DNA from: Malurus cyaneus samueli
Lineage: Eukaryota; Chordata; Aves; Passeriformes; Maluridae
Length of the DNA stretch: 64,000 bases
Assembly: GCA_009741485.1 (NCBI GenBank)
Contig: CM019220.1
Span: 28,625,891-28,689,890 of the forward strand
Direction: 5' to 3'
In this document: positions 63,501 to 64,000 of the stretch, one piece after another
Numbering within the stretch: the stretch's first letter is position 1
Layout: each line of letters starts with the position of its first letter
Translations under genes and position numbers: made by a program
Notes under the pieces: generated by a model
Told to the model about the DNA's origin: nothing
Databases searched by the model: none
The model's input: only the letters and a program-made list of their open reading frames with translations

Positions 63501-64000
63501 AAGCCTCCTCCAATGACTGTAATTCATAATCAGTGGAAAGGTCCTCTTTTATAATGAAAAGCTGCTATTTTTACTTACAAACAAAAGCCAACAAAATGAG
63601 TTATAATTTTTTCTTTCAAAATGATAAATAATGCAGTGAATTAATCATTATAGTGGTACTCAGGACAACATCCCAGACATTAACTGCGATCATAATTATT
63701 TTGTGCAGGATAAGGATAAGACAGACTTTCTGCATTTTGGTTTCTTTTTGACACAATGAAGACAATATAAATTTCCTAATTTTATACTCTATTATTAGGA
63801 AAAGTAAATTGAAGGAAAGTGATAGCAATAACATAAAAACTGTTCTATCTGCATTAAATTTATAGAGGATATGATGAATTTGGATACCATGACTACCATC
63901 AGAGAGAGACTTTTCCTAATCTTCCACAAAATCATGTTGTAAATTCTCAAGGGCAAGTAAGTAGCAAGTAGTAGTACCAGTAAGTAGCAAAGACTTTTTG
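58763..64000. other. Right-hand stretch with no gene recognised
   Basis: 5.2 kb of AT-rich sequence. Holds A runs at 59299-59316 and 60559-60588 and a short imperfect repeat of CAAGTAAGTAG at the very end (63953-63995). Open frames at 60.4-60.7 kb come from the A/C tract. Probably intergenic. Confidence 0.6.
60559..60652. repeat. Long A homopolymer followed by an A/C tract
   Basis: About 30 A residues, then CCC and further A runs with CCCC and AAC units. It could be the tail of a retroposed sequence, but no body was recognised to its left. Confidence 0.9.

Overview
The window looks like nuclear DNA from a sauropsid vertebrate, most probably a bird. It is AT-rich, gene-poor and intron-dominated, and it carries decayed CR1 LINE fragments with the CR1-type 3' end. 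The only gene I can name is TFPI (tissue factor pathway inhibitor), on the minus strand. It enters from the right and leaves the window at the left edge before it is complete.

TFPI layout, in transcription order (high to low coordinates). A signal-peptide exon lies at 19317-19198 with the start codon at 19312. The Kunitz-1 exon is at 11899-11699, a 39-nt linker exon at 7231-7193 and the Kunitz-2 exon at 4761-4585. Two related linker exons follow at 3489-3316 and 2839-2747. Every coding intron is phase 1, so each exon is a 1-1 module. Kunitz 1 keeps the lysine and Kunitz 2 the arginine at the inhibitory P1 position, the residues that engage factor VIIa and factor Xa in the known protein. The Kunitz-3 and C-terminal exons were not found and should lie to the left of position 1. 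The region between Kunitz 2 and Kunitz 3 is the most unusual part: one linker exon resembles the mammalian linker, and a second, homologous exon precedes it and has expanded internally into 13-residue repeats, each with an N-glycosylation sequon.

5' end. Two candidate minus-strand noncoding first exons are visible. A proximal one ends at 27888 with a strong donor; it lies in a locally CpG-richer stretch, contains a 57-codon upstream ORF, and has a good plus-strand donor nearby at 28596. A distal one ends at 58116 at the edge of a CpG-rich stretch (about 57.86-58.2 kb). Joined to the coding exon, either puts an in-frame stop just upstream of the ATG, which supports that start.

The remaining sequence (about 28.6-57.8 kb and 58.8-64 kb) is long intron or intergenic DNA. 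It holds simple repeats, a 31-bp GC-rich minisatellite beside the CpG stretch, several near-perfect palindromes and a ~107-bp nearly identical duplication spaced 3.45 kb apart in the TFPI 5' intron. I saw no tRNA, rRNA, CRISPR or intact mobile element. The listed open frames outside TFPI look like chance frames. All exon boundaries are read from splice motifs and reading frame only.
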